From assembly GCF_014645495.1 (NCBI RefSeq), contig NZ_BMLV01000001.1, positions 588,945-652,944 on the forward strand: a DNA stretch of 64,000 nt. The letters are read 5' to 3'. Positions 1 to 8,947 of this stretch are shown piece after piece; position 1 is the first letter of the stretch; each line of letters opens with the position of its first letter. Origin of the DNA: Cloacibacterium rupense. Its GTDB lineage: Bacteria; Bacteroidota; Bacteroidia; Flavobacteriales; Weeksellaceae. A program made the translations under genes and the position numbers. The notes beneath the pieces were generated by a model. That model saw only the letters and a list, made by a program, of their open reading frames with translations. It was not told the DNA's origin and did no database searches.

Positions 1-1
1 T

Positions 2-973
2 GTAAAACATTTGGCACAAGCCAACGCCAATGCTAGTACGGAAACTACCCTTGTCGTTATCAGTGTTTCTAATTTGGTGATTCTACTTTTCAGCACTCCA
101 CTATTGGTTATTCCTCTATCTTTTCCACAGATTATAATGGCAGCAGTATTGGGAAATGCTCTTACCAAACAAAATATACAAATAGAAATAAAAAAAATAG
201 CCCGTTGGATGATCGTATTTGTACTCGCTCCATCTTTGGCATTTTTTATTTCCTATTTTACCTTGCACCTCATCAGTAAACAATATATTTCTCAAGAAAG
301 CAATATCAACAATGGAGATGATTATAACATCATCAACATCGCTACCCCACTCTTTTTGGTGAGCATTATTATTCTTTTGGTAGGTGTAATATTTTATTTA
401 GCAAAAGAAAATAAACTAAAACTGAAGGCTCAAAAAGAAGTTTTGAAACATCAAGAGAACTTATTTGAAAACCAAAAATCACTTTCTGCGATGGAGGTAA
501 AAACCATTTTGCTAGAAAATGACAAACTCAATACAAAACTAGAGCTCAAAAGAAAAGAACTTACCAATATTGCCCTCAACATTACCGAGCAAAAAGCATT
601 TTTAGAAAAAATACACCAAAAATTAAAAAACTTAAAAAGCATAGACCTCCCTGAAGAAAAAAATAAAAAGTTAGATGAACTAGAAAGAGAGGTTTTTCAG
701 AAAATGAACTTCTCACAAGAAATAGAACATTTTTATACTCAAATAGAAAACCTACACAAAGATTTTAACATACGGCTTACAGAGCACCACCCTCACCTTA
801 CGGAAAACGACAAAAGATTGGTCACCTTACTAAGGCTAGGATTCTCTACAAAACACATATCATCACTCACCAACATTTCACCTAAAAGTGTAGAAATAGC
901 CCGGTACAGATTGCGGAGCAAACTAGGACTTTCTCACGAACAAAACCTGATTAATTATCTAAAAACAATTTAA
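2..973 (+). CDS. Membrane protein with C-terminal LuxR-type HTH, 5' end outside window
   Basis: The reading frame is open to the window edge, so the TTG at position 11 is probably not the true start. The visible part has hydrophobic helices at about residues 13-45, 64-90 and 111-131. A charged coiled coil follows (about 135-240), then a LuxR/GerE-like HTH at about 262-316 (LTENDKRLVTLLRLGFS, then SPKSVEIARYRLRSKLGL). This HTH is typical of flavobacterial TPR-containing membrane regulators, but no TPRs are visible here. The first helices loosely resemble the end of PiT phosphate permeases (AAVLGNAL after a proline-serine motif); that match is weak. It is followed after 20 bp by a phosphate-type porin, so it may be a transporter-linked regulator of this operon. 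The HTH is seen clearly; the permease identity is inference. Confidence 0.7.
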   Translation, partial: VKHLAQANANASTETTLVVISVSNLVILLFSTPLLVIPLSFPQIIMAAVLGNALTKQNIQIEIKKIARWMIVFVLAPSLAFFISYFTLHLISKQYISQESNINNGDDYNIINIATPLFLVSIIILLVGVIFYLAKENKLKLKAQKEVLKHQENLFENQKSLSAMEVKTILLENDKLNTKLELKRKELTNIALNITEQKAFLEKIHQKLKNLKSIDLPEEKNKKLDELEREVFQKMNFSQEIEHFYTQIENLHKDFNIRLTEHHPHLTENDKRLVTLLRLGFSTKHISSLTNISPKSVEIARYRLRSKLGLSHEQNLINYLKTI

Positions 974-993
974 AACTTAAACAATAACTTACC

Positions 994-2376
994 ATGAAAA
1001 AGTTAATACTTTCTATGGCATGCTTAGGCTTGTCCTTGACCGCCTACGCCCAAAACGAAAAAGATTCTGTAAGGTATGACCAATACGGAATAAAAGTTGA
1101 CAGAAAACCACTTCAGACCGAAGAAAGAAATGGAATTCTAGTCATGGAATCTAAAGATTCTAATTACAAATTATGGTTTGACATCCGTGTACACGTAGAT
1201 GCGGCTACTTTTTTCGGTCAAGACAAAGATTATGACCCAATAGGAGACGGTGCCAGCATCAGAAGAGCACGTTTCGCTGTAAAAGGGCAAGTAACCCCAG
1301 AATGGTATGGTGAAGTAGATGTCAATTTTGCTAATGGCGTTTTAGAACTGAAAGATGCTATTGTAAGATACACAGGCTTCAATGACTGGGAATTACAAGC
1401 GGGTAACTTCAAAGAAAATTTCCAACTGACTAGAAACACCTCATCTAGATATCAACCATTAATGGAAAGACCTATGGTGGCCAATAATCTAGGGCCAAAC
1501 CGTAGTGTGGGGGTAAATGCTAAATACCAAAAGAAATGGATTTTTGCTTCTTATGGAGTATTCTTCCATGCTGTAGAAGATTCAGAAACCAGAACTTATG
1601 TAGAAGACAACAACAAAGATTATGGCAGAAAAGAAGGATTGGCACATACCGCAAAAGTGGTTTTCCAACCTTTATACAAAAGTTCTGATGCTAGTTTACA
1701 TCTAGGAGCAGCTGTTTCTAGACGTAAACCTTCTACAGACGTAGACCCAGGTGAATATGGAGGTGTAAGAATAAGCACTAGAAATGCCACCAGCATCAAC
1801 AGAAAAAAATACCTAGATACTGATGTAATTCCGAATGTAAACTTCAGCCTCTACTCTACTTATGAAATTGCAGGACACTACAAGGGACTAAGATTTGAAT
1901 CTGCCTATGTACAAGACGATGTACACATTCTAAAAGATGCTCCAGCTAACGTAAACAAAAGTGTAAAGAAATTCCACGGAGGATATGTTATGGCCAGTTA
2001 TCTGCTTTTCGGTGGAAAACAAAAGTATGATTACAATGGCGCAAAATTCAATCAAGTAAAAAGAGGAAGAAGCTGGGGTGATATAGAATTGGCTGCTAGA
2101 TATGATTATATGGACCTAAACAGTGGTGGTGTTTTGGGAGGCTCAGGAGAAAACTACACTTTTGGAATTAACTATTACACCTCTAAAAATGTAAGATTCT
2201 CTTTAGATTATCAATATTCTAACAACGATAGATATGCCAACGGAAAAGGTAAACTCTTTGTAGGACATGATGTAAACGGAAACCCTACCAAAGACCCTTC
2301 GCAAGTGGTAGAAGCAGACGGAAAAGCAGGTGTAGACTTCCATATGGTGGCCGCAAGAATTCAAATTGATTTTTAA
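994..2376 (+). CDS. Phosphate/polyphosphate-selective porin O/P family
   Basis: This is a 460-residue outer-membrane protein with a signal peptide (MKKLILSMACLGLSLTAYAQ). The body has the OprO/OprP plan: a region of short beta strands with SIRRARFAVKGQVTPEWYGEVD and LQAGNFKENF motifs, alternating strands throughout, and a terminal aromatic strand ending in QIDF. In Pseudomonas the family forms anion channels selective for phosphate or pyrophosphate. Here it is the second gene of a run that also holds CYTH proteins and a DASS symporter, which fits a phosphate role. The family assignment is firm; substrate selectivity is inferred from the family and the neighbours. Confidence 0.88.
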   Translation: MKKLILSMACLGLSLTAYAQNEKDSVRYDQYGIKVDRKPLQTEERNGILVMESKDSNYKLWFDIRVHVDAATFFGQDKDYDPIGDGASIRRARFAVKGQVTPEWYGEVDVNFANGVLELKDAIVRYTGFNDWELQAGNFKENFQLTRNTSSRYQPLMERPMVANNLGPNRSVGVNAKYQKKWIFASYGVFFHAVEDSETRTYVEDNNKDYGRKEGLAHTAKVVFQPLYKSSDASLHLGAAVSRRKPSTDVDPGEYGGVRISTRNATSINRKKYLDTDVIPNVNFSLYSTYEIAGHYKGLRFESAYVQDDVHILKDAPANVNKSVKKFHGGYVMASYLLFGGKQKYDYNGAKFNQVKRGRSWGDIELAARYDYMDLNSGGVLGGSGENYTFGINYYTSKNVRFSLDYQYSNNDRYANGKGKLFVGHDVNGNPTKDPSQVVEADGKAGVDFHMVAARIQIDF

Positions 2377-2395
2377 TAATAGTAAAACTTAAACA

Positions 2396-3229
2396 ATGAA
2401 AAATTTATTACAACTCTCAATATTCATCTTATCTCTAGTAGGACTGCAATCTTGTGTAGAAGATGAAATGTATGTAGGGCCAGCCACAATAGTAAGTGTA
2501 GCAGCCACACCTATAGCCCCCAACTCTACAGAAACGGTAACTGTAATGGCAAAAATAACCGACCTAAAAGGAGTAACAGCAGTTAAATTATATTATAAAA
2601 CTTCAACTGAAAGTACTTTTAAATCTGTAGATATGCCTGCCACTTCAGAAAAATTTATGTACTCAGGTATCATTCCTGCTTATCCTAAAGACACTACAGT
2701 ACAATATTATGTAGAAGCCAACAATGAAAACAACCTGACTACTTATTACCCTGCAAAAGCCCCTACAGCTACTGTAAGCTATAAAGTGGGTGCGTCTTCA
2801 GTAGTAAAATTGTTTATCAATGAAGCCTTTGCAGATGGTACTAAAGATTCTACTGACCCAGACTGGGTAGAAGTTTACAATGACTCTGATATAGAAGTAA
2901 GCTTGAACGGGTATGCATTTTACGACGACGGCATAAAAACCTCAAACGGTGCAAAACCTAAAAGAATTCTAGGAGATATCAAAATACCATCTAAGGGTTT
3001 TGTATCTATCCCTACAGAGTATAATGGTGAAACGGTAACGTTCGGGTTAAGTACCTCTGGAGATGCGGTATATCTAGAAGATAAATCTGGTGTTTTGGTG
3101 ACATCTCTAGACTTCAACGGCATTAGTTTATCTGGCAAAAAATCGTATGGAAGAAAACCTGATGCCTCTAGCACTTTTGTGACCTTTGCTAACCCAACTA
3201 AAGCAGCATCTAACAACAATGCTAACTAA
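2396..3229 (+). CDS. Lamin-tail-domain lipoprotein
   Basis: This 277-residue protein has a lipoprotein signal (LSLVGLQSC, with Cys at about 20). It is followed by an Ig/FN3-like domain of about 90 residues (VTVMAKITDLKGVTAVKLYY, then TVQYYVEA) and a lamin-tail domain at about 135-260 (LFINEAFADGTKD, DWVEVYNDSD, VSLNGYAFYDD). Lamin-tail domains occur in bacterial cell-surface proteins and often accompany secreted hydrolases or phosphoesterases. It lies 19 bp after the porin gene and 31 bp before the CYTH-like gene, so it is probably co-transcribed. No catalytic residues are visible. A role in binding a substrate at the outer membrane is a guess. Confidence 0.8.
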   Translation: MKNLLQLSIFILSLVGLQSCVEDEMYVGPATIVSVAATPIAPNSTETVTVMAKITDLKGVTAVKLYYKTSTESTFKSVDMPATSEKFMYSGIIPAYPKDTTVQYYVEANNENNLTTYYPAKAPTATVSYKVGASSVVKLFINEAFADGTKDSTDPDWVEVYNDSDIEVSLNGYAFYDDGIKTSNGAKPKRILGDIKIPSKGFVSIPTEYNGETVTFGLSTSGDAVYLEDKSGVLVTSLDFNGISLSGKKSYGRKPDASSTFVTFANPTKAASNNNAN

Positions 3230-3260
3230 TACAAATAAACAAATTATATAAAAAATTACG

Positions 3261-3902
3261 ATGAGTAAAGAACAAATGGAGATTGGTGCAATCTCAAAAC
3301 CTAGATTTGAGTTCCGTACGTTCGGACAAAACTTTGATGAAGCAGCCAAAAGAATGGCGAGATTATCTATACCAGTTCCTGAAAAAGTATGGGAAAGAAG
3401 TAGTGATGAAATCTACATTTTATCTAGAACCAATGACATAAACAATACCAAGATAAGAGACGGTAAAATGGACATTAAGACCTATGTACAAACTGTAGAT
3501 GGACTAGAACAATGGAACCCTCTAATGAAAGGAGAATTCCCTATAGCTGCAGAAGTATTAAGAAATGAAGTATTCCCTGCATTTATGGTAGAAATGCCAG
3601 CATTAACCCAAGAAACTTACACTTATGAAGAATTCATCAGTATGATAGAAAACAACCCTGATTTGGCTGCAGTAAGAGTGCATAAGCAACGTTTCGGGTA
3701 CATGGTGAATAATACCATCTGCGAAGTAGGCAATGTACTAGTAAATGGTGCAAAAATAGTAACCATCAACTCAGAATCTACTGAGCTAGAAGACATTAAA
3801 AAAACCATTGTAGATGTAAAATTAGAAGGTGTAGAAAATATCAACTATCTTCAAGCCATCAAAAGAGTCATCGGAATGATCAACAAACCATTAGCAAACT
3901 AA
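3261..3902 (+). CDS. CYTH-like (triphosphate tunnel) protein, degenerate
   Basis: This 213-residue cytoplasmic protein has no signal peptide. Its order of motifs suggests the CYTH/triphosphate-tunnel fold: an N-terminal strand with FEFRTF where CYTH proteins have ExExK, a basic strand (KIRDGKMDIK), an acidic strand (ICEVGNVLV) and a last segment of the form ESTELEDIKK, then ENINYLQAIKRVIG. The ExExK motif is not intact (RFEFRT), so triphosphatase activity is doubtful. It sits 14 bp before a canonical CYTH gene. The relationship is judged by eye from motif order, so the family call is moderate. It could also be an unrelated conserved protein of the operon. Confidence 0.5.
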   Translation: MSKEQMEIGAISKPRFEFRTFGQNFDEAAKRMARLSIPVPEKVWERSSDEIYILSRTNDINNTKIRDGKMDIKTYVQTVDGLEQWNPLMKGEFPIAAEVLRNEVFPAFMVEMPALTQETYTYEEFISMIENNPDLAAVRVHKQRFGYMVNNTICEVGNVLVNGAKIVTINSESTELEDIKKTIVDVKLEGVENINYLQAIKRVIGMINKPLAN

Positions 3903-3916
3903 TAAATAATAAAAAA

Positions 3917-4387
3917 ATGGCACAAGAAATAGAAAGAAAGTTTTTGGTAAAAGGTGATTATAAAGCTTTATCTACCAAAAGTACAAGAATCACACAAGGT
4001 TACCTATCCTCTGTACCAGAACGTACCGTAAGAGTGCGTGTAAAAGGAGATAAAGGCTTTATCACCATAAAAGGCATAGGCAGTGCGTCTGGAGCTAGCA
4101 GATACGAATGGGAAAAAGAAATCCCAGTAGAAGAAGTAAATGAACTTTTAAAAATATGTGAACCTGGGGTAATAGACAAAACCAGATACCACGTAGTAGC
4201 AGGTCCACATACATATGAAGTAGATGAGTTCTATGGTGAAAACGAAGGACTTACTATAGCAGAAGTAGAACTAAGCAGTGAAGAAGAATCTTTCGAAAAG
4301 CCTGAATGGCTAGGCGAAGAAGTAACTGGTGATGTGAAATATTACAATTCTATGTTGATGAAAAACCCATATACTAAGTGGTCTTAA
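3917..4387 (+). CDS. CYTH domain protein (triphosphate tunnel metalloenzyme)
   Basis: This 156-residue protein is a complete single CYTH domain. The signature EIERK (ExExK) is at residues 4-8. Tunnel residues follow in RTVRVRVKGDKGFITIKG, YEWEKEIP, DKTRYHV and EGLTIAEVEL. Single-domain bacterial CYTH proteins usually hydrolyse inorganic triphosphate to pyrophosphate and phosphate with Mg or Mn; a few are class IV adenylate cyclases. In this operon, triphosphatase or short-chain polyphosphatase activity is the likelier role. Its last 10 bp overlap the start of the next gene, a sign of translational coupling. Confidence 0.88.
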   Translation: MAQEIERKFLVKGDYKALSTKSTRITQGYLSSVPERTVRVRVKGDKGFITIKGIGSASGASRYEWEKEIPVEEVNELLKICEPGVIDKTRYHVVAGPHTYEVDEFYGENEGLTIAEVELSSEEESFEKPEWLGEEVTGDVKYYNSMLMKNPYTKWS

Positions 4388-5133
4388 TCAAAAACATACT
4401 AGCAGTAGCTTTGGCTGTCCTCGCGCTCGATTCCCAAAAAGAGGACAGCATAGCTGCTGTAAATACTCCTTCGGAAAAAGATTGGAAGGAATACAAAACG
4501 GGGCTGAAAAATCTCTCAGGCCTTAGTTTCAATCAAGACCAATCTGCATTGCTTGCCATTACAGACAAGGGAAGCATTTATGAAATAAATTTCGAGGGAA
4601 AAATCAAAAGGCAACTGCCCTTTGATGAATTTGGTGATTTCGAAGCCATTGCCATAGATTCTCGTAAAAACACCATTTATCTGGCAGATGAAAACACCAT
4701 GTCTGTTTATGAATTGTCTAAAAACGAAAAAAAACTAAACAAAATAGTAAATATAAGCATACCCAATGCTGCTTACAATAGAGGTTTAGAAGGATTAACT
4801 TGCGGAAGAGACACCTTATACATTGCCAATCAATCTGAACCCTGCAGGCTTTTTAAATATTCTACTGTTAATAAAAAAATTATCTCTCTAGACCTACCAT
4901 ATGCCACATTTTTGTCAGACATTTTTTATGATGAAACAGACAATACCCTATGGATAATAGATAGCAAACAATATAAAATCACCCATTGTAAGCTCAATGG
5001 AAAAATCATTGCACAACAAGACATTCCTATGGTGAGAAAAGCAGAAGGCCTCTGTGTAGATCGAAACAAAAAAATAGCATGGATAGGCTGTGACAAAACA
5101 GGAAACTTGTATCGAATTAAATTAAAAATTTAA
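4378..5133 (+). CDS. SdiA-regulated/YjiK-type beta-propeller protein
   Basis: This 251-residue exported protein starts at a GTG inside the preceding gene. No better start lies between that GTG and the hydrophobic signal segment (NILAVALAVLAL). The rest is a run of propeller blades with the family pattern: LSGLSFNQDQ, DFEAIAID, IYLADE, RGLEGLTC, LSDIFYDE and KAEGLCVD. SdiA-regulated domains are related to NHL and phytase-like propellers and usually sit in the periplasm. No lipobox cysteine follows the signal. Its place in a porin/CYTH/DASS operon suggests it handles a phosphorylated compound, but this is only contextual. Confidence 0.75.
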   Translation: MVLIKNILAVALAVLALDSQKEDSIAAVNTPSEKDWKEYKTGLKNLSGLSFNQDQSALLAITDKGSIYEINFEGKIKRQLPFDEFGDFEAIAIDSRKNTIYLADENTMSVYELSKNEKKLNKIVNISIPNAAYNRGLEGLTCGRDTLYIANQSEPCRLFKYSTVNKKIISLDLPYATFLSDIFYDETDNTLWIIDSKQYKITHCKLNGKIIAQQDIPMVRKAEGLCVDRNKKIAWIGCDKTGNLYRIKLKI

Positions 5134-5135
5134 TA

Positions 5136-6731
5136 ATGGAACACACTTCAGAATTTAATCCATTAAATATGGACAACTATAAGCTAGAAAAACTTCCAAA
5201 AATAGAAAAGACAGGAGTAGAAAAATGGATGATGAAATTGGGAGGCCCCATAGCAATTTTATCTTTTGTTTTACTTTATTTCGTATTGGACATTCCCTTT
5301 CTCAATAAAATAGACCCAGAAGTACTAGGAAAAGATGCTCTAGCAAGATATAAAGAATTAGGCGCAGAAGGTTTTGAAAAAATAAACTATGCCATGTTGG
5401 CCATTTTTGTAGCAGCCATTATCTTATGGATTACAGAAGCTATCCCTAACTACCTGACTTCATTATTTGTGATATTAGCGATTGTAATGACACAGGTAAC
5501 CACAGAAAAAGAGGCATTTTCACAGCTGGGTCACCCAGTGATGTGGCTAAACATTCTATCATTTGTTTTGGCAAGTATGTTGGTAAAAACACAAGCAGCC
5601 AAACGATTTGCGCTATGGTTTGTCATCAAATTTGGTAAAAATTCTTTTTGGGTTATCTTCAGTTTCTTAGTAATCAACGTGGTTCTCTCAGCATTTATAT
5701 CAGCCACTACTGCTAAAGCCACTATTCTACTGCCTATATTTATGGTAATCGCAGCCATCTATGGAGCTACTGGTGGCAATCACAGAAATAATTTTGGTAG
5801 AAATTTAGTTTTGCAAAATCTTTTTCAAATAAACATCGGTGCCTCAGGCTTTCTTACGGGTTCTGGTGCTAATCTACTAGCAGCATCTTTAATTGCCGGA
5901 GCTATGGGATGGAGCTTATTTAGTTATCAAGATTGGTTTATTGCAGCATTTCCGTTAGCCATTATCCTAATATTACTGGGTTGGCTGGTTGGAGCAAAAT
6001 TAATGTTCCCTTTAAAAAAAGGTGAAGACCAACCACAAATAGAAGGAGGATTGCAAAGTTTGAGAGAAGAATACTTAAAAATGGGAAAAGTAACCCGTGA
6101 AGAATACAAAGCCATTGCTATCTTTATCTGTGTACTTATTCTTTGGGCAACAGATAAGCAACATGGCATCAACCAAACGGTAGTGGCCTTTATAGGTGCA
6201 GTAGTAGCATTAACCCCTGGGATAGGAGTTGTAAAATGGAATGACATCGATATTCCTTGGCATTTGATGATATTTTCTGCAGGAGCCTATACCTTAGGGG
6301 CGGGATTAGAAGCTACCAGTTTGCCAGCCACATTGGTAGAAGTAACCTTTAACCATTTAGGAATTTGTGCTTCTACTCCATTTTGGGTGTTGTATTTGGT
6401 ATTGACAGGCCTTATGCTCTTCAGTGCGTTATTATTTCAATCTAAGACCATGCGTGCCTTGATATTTATACCAATAGCCATAGGCATAGCCAATAGATTT
6501 GGGTATCCGGTATTGAGTTTAGCCTTTCCATTGGCTCTTTTAATAGAACATGTGTATGTATTGCCATTTAACAGTAAGCCAGCAGCACTGCTCTACACCA
6601 CCAATCAGTATAGCATTACAGATAGTTTCAAATTTGGAATCACAATGATGATATTGAGTTGGGCAATGATTATACTCTGGGGAGAAACCGTTTTAAAATG
6701 GTTAGGATACACCAACGGATTATTTTTTTAA
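5136..6731 (+). CDS. DASS/SLC13 family sodium-anion symporter
   Basis: This 531-residue inner-membrane protein has about 12 hydrophobic segments and an N-terminal cytoplasmic tail of about 30 residues. DASS landmarks are visible: WITEAIPNYLTSL, ISATTAKATILLP where the first SNT-type motif sits, a second loop LTGSGANLL, and the C-terminal ALLIEHVYVLPFNSKPAALL. The family moves di- and tricarboxylates, sulfate or phosphate with sodium; fungal Pho87/90/91 relatives move phosphate. It starts 2 bp after the propeller gene. Phosphate or another oxyanion is favoured here because of the porin and CYTH neighbours, but a carboxylate cannot be excluded. Confidence 0.85.
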   Translation: MEHTSEFNPLNMDNYKLEKLPKIEKTGVEKWMMKLGGPIAILSFVLLYFVLDIPFLNKIDPEVLGKDALARYKELGAEGFEKINYAMLAIFVAAIILWITEAIPNYLTSLFVILAIVMTQVTTEKEAFSQLGHPVMWLNILSFVLASMLVKTQAAKRFALWFVIKFGKNSFWVIFSFLVINVVLSAFISATTAKATILLPIFMVIAAIYGATGGNHRNNFGRNLVLQNLFQINIGASGFLTGSGANLLAASLIAGAMGWSLFSYQDWFIAAFPLAIILILLGWLVGAKLMFPLKKGEDQPQIEGGLQSLREEYLKMGKVTREEYKAIAIFICVLILWATDKQHGINQTVVAFIGAVVALTPGIGVVKWNDIDIPWHLMIFSAGAYTLGAGLEATSLPATLVEVTFNHLGICASTPFWVLYLVLTGLMLFSALLFQSKTMRALIFIPIAIGIANRFGYPVLSLAFPLALLIEHVYVLPFNSKPAALLYTTNQYSITDSFKFGITMMILSWAMIILWGETVLKWLGYTNGLFF

Positions 6732-6748
6732 ATAAATAAGAAAACAAA

Positions 6749-8212
6749 ATGATTGATATAAAAGCTAAAATACACGATAAATTCTCTATAGAGTTCAAAG
6801 TAGGTTTTGTAGTAAGAAGAAAGACTAGGATTAACGACTTTGCCATTAACACTTGGCTCTACATTCCCAATAGCTTAGATATCAACTCTCTTACCTACAG
6901 CAAAAAGCAATTCTATATTGATGTAAAATCTAATGTAAGACTCATTACCCCTAGATTTCTGCTAAGAGAAATTATGGGAGAAGAATGCTCTCCGATGGCC
7001 AATCTCGAAAACTCATTTCGTACCATGGCATCAGACCCTACTAGAACTAATAAACGCGAGTATGAATATCAAATCAAGATGTTTATGGCGATATTAAAAA
7101 GTTCTATGAGAGATGAAATTCTACACATTTACAGCAATACCTTAAAAGAAGACACCCCTTTTCTCTGTGAATCTTATATTAAAAACATAGAAGAAATCAC
7201 CCAAAAATATAGAAGCCTGAGAACCATCATCAATGCTCCTACAGTTACTGAAAAAGTATTGAACTATTTTTTCTTTGGAGATGAATTTATGAGCAATATT
7301 ATAGACCAACACACCTACAGACTTACTTATTTTATAGAAAACAATTACCCCGAGCACCTAGAAATAATTGAACGATTAAAAGGTTTGATTAAATCTGAAA
7401 TAAAATATAAAAATGAAAAAGGCTACCAAGTAGCCGAAGAAGAAAGTCAGAGAAAAAACCAAGAAGTAATCTATAGGCAAGGCATACTAAAAAAATATAT
7501 AGAAAGTGACCTCTATTTAAAATCTGACCAGAAAAGAGATGGCTTTTTTGTAGAACAAATCTACTATAGCATAGCTGCCGGAGTTTCTATGATTTTCGCC
7601 ACGGCAATAGCCTTTTCTTTTCAACAGAAATTTGGGAATTTCACCATGCCATTATTTGCAGCACTAGTGGTAAGTTATATGCTAAAAGACCGAATAAAGG
7701 ATTTGATGCGTTATTATTTTGCACATAAACTAGGGCCTAAGTTTTTTGATAATAAGATTAATATGAGTATTAAGGATTTACCGATTGGTTGGAGTAAAGA
7801 AGGTGCAGATTTTATTTCTGAAAATAAAGTTCCTACAGAGGTAGATAAACTCCGCAGCAGGTCACCATTGGTAGAAGCAGAGAATAGAATAAACGATGAG
7901 AAAATTCTACTTTATAGAAAAAGAGTAAGAATAGATAGAAACAAACTAGAAAAAAATAGCAAGTACATAATCTCTGGTATTAATGATATTTTAAGAATAT
8001 ATATCAACAGTTTTACCCAAAAAATGGACAACCCTAGAGTACCTCTTTATAAATTGGACGAACAAGATAACATTACCACCATCAAAGGCAATAAAGTATA
8101 TCTCCTGAACATTATTATGCAATTTCAATATGAAGGTAAAACAGATTATAAACGCTTCAGAGTAGCTTGCAACCGCACAGGAATCTTAAAAATAGAAGAT
8201 TTATCTGAATAA
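6749..8212 (+). CDS. Unknown conserved membrane protein
   Basis: I do not recognise this 487-residue protein. It has a soluble N-terminal part of about 265 residues, opening with basic strands (FKVGFVVRRKTRIND). A pair of hydrophobic helices follows at about 272-290 and 298-313 (SIAAGVSMIFATAIAFSF, then MPLFAALVVSYML), then a basic soluble C-terminal part of about 170 residues. There is no signal peptide, so both soluble parts are probably cytoplasmic. It is the last gene of the operon, 17 bp after the symporter, and a strong terminator follows 42 bp later. Many Arg and Lys residues would suit an anionic ligand, but that is speculation. Confidence 0.7.
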   Translation: MIDIKAKIHDKFSIEFKVGFVVRRKTRINDFAINTWLYIPNSLDINSLTYSKKQFYIDVKSNVRLITPRFLLREIMGEECSPMANLENSFRTMASDPTRTNKREYEYQIKMFMAILKSSMRDEILHIYSNTLKEDTPFLCESYIKNIEEITQKYRSLRTIINAPTVTEKVLNYFFFGDEFMSNIIDQHTYRLTYFIENNYPEHLEIIERLKGLIKSEIKYKNEKGYQVAEEESQRKNQEVIYRQGILKKYIESDLYLKSDQKRDGFFVEQIYYSIAAGVSMIFATAIAFSFQQKFGNFTMPLFAALVVSYMLKDRIKDLMRYYFAHKLGPKFFDNKINMSIKDLPIGWSKEGADFISENKVPTEVDKLRSRSPLVEAENRINDEKILLYRKRVRIDRNKLEKNSKYIISGINDILRIYINSFTQKMDNPRVPLYKLDEQDNITTIKGNKVYLLNIIMQFQYEGKTDYKRFRVACNRTGILKIEDLSE

Positions 8213-8254
8213 GAATAGTTTTTTTTCAAAATAGGACACCTATTTTATTTGACA

Positions 8255-8286
8255 CCGTAGAATAATTGTATTCTACGGTTTTTTAT
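8255..8286 (+). terminator. Rho-independent terminator of the porin/CYTH/DASS operon
   Basis: A perfect 9-bp stem CCGTAGAAT/ATTCTACGG with a 6-base loop is followed by six T residues. It ends the eight-gene plus-strand run. Confidence 0.85.
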
Positions 8287-8298
8287 TAATCAAAAACC

Positions 8299-8838
8299 CT
8301 ATCCCTTATCATGTTTCACCCAGATGAGTTGAGACACGTCATATCCATCTTTTTTGGCTTTTTCTAGGAATCTTTTTTTAGTGGCTTCGTCTATGGTTTT
8401 GGTTCTAGAGAGTATCCAAATGTATTGGGTATTGCTACCATAGACTAAAGCATGTTGATATTCTGGGTCTATATCTACCACATTATACCCTGCATAAAAT
8501 GGCCCAAAGAAAGAAACCTTCAGCCGGGCTTCTGTTTCAGAATTGACGAATTTAGCTTTCCCTTCGGCCGACGCCCATTTTTGTTTTTGAGTATTGAAGC
8601 CCTTGTTATAGACCCTAATACTCCCGTTATTATTTAGAGAATATTCTGCAGTAACGTTATCTAAGTTCCTTTCGAAGCGGTAATCGAATCTTGCTATTTC
8701 GTACCATTTACCTAGGTATTTCTCTTTTTTAAAGTCTTTTACAGCGGTTACTCCCTCAGGAATTCCTACACATGAAGTGCATAAGGAAGAGAAGAATAAT
8801 AATGCCAATAAACCAGTAAATAGCTTTCTATTTTTCAT
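8299..8838 (-). CDS. blc: Bacterial lipocalin Blc, outer-membrane lipoprotein
   Basis: This is a 179-residue lipocalin. An upstream in-frame ATG would add 15 residues, but the signal peptide begins at MKNRKLFTG, so that start was chosen. The lipobox is SLCTSC. The lipocalin signature GKWYEIARFDYRFE is followed by NVTAEYSLNNNGSIRVYNKG and the closing YIWILSRTKTIDE. Blc proteins bind lysophospholipids or fatty acids at the outer membrane and are linked to envelope stress. It is a single gene transcribed away from pruA. Confidence 0.9.
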   Translation of the reverse strand: MKNRKLFTGLLALLFFSSLCTSCVGIPEGVTAVKDFKKEKYLGKWYEIARFDYRFERNLDNVTAEYSLNNNGSIRVYNKGFNTQKQKWASAEGKAKFVNSETEARLKVSFFGPFYAGYNVVDIDPEYQHALVYGSNTQYIWILSRTKTIDEATKKRFLEKAKKDGYDVSQLIWVKHDKG

Positions 8839-8947
8839 TGTTTTTATTTTTAGACAAAATAAAACATTTTTGAAACAAAACATTTAATTATTTAATTATT
8901 CGTTTTCATCTAAATAATAGATAAAATTACTAAATAAGGGCAGTTTT

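Noticed and set aside
11..13. TTG at position 11 as start of the first gene
   Set aside because: The frame stays open to the window edge and the first residues look internal, so the gene probably begins upstream.
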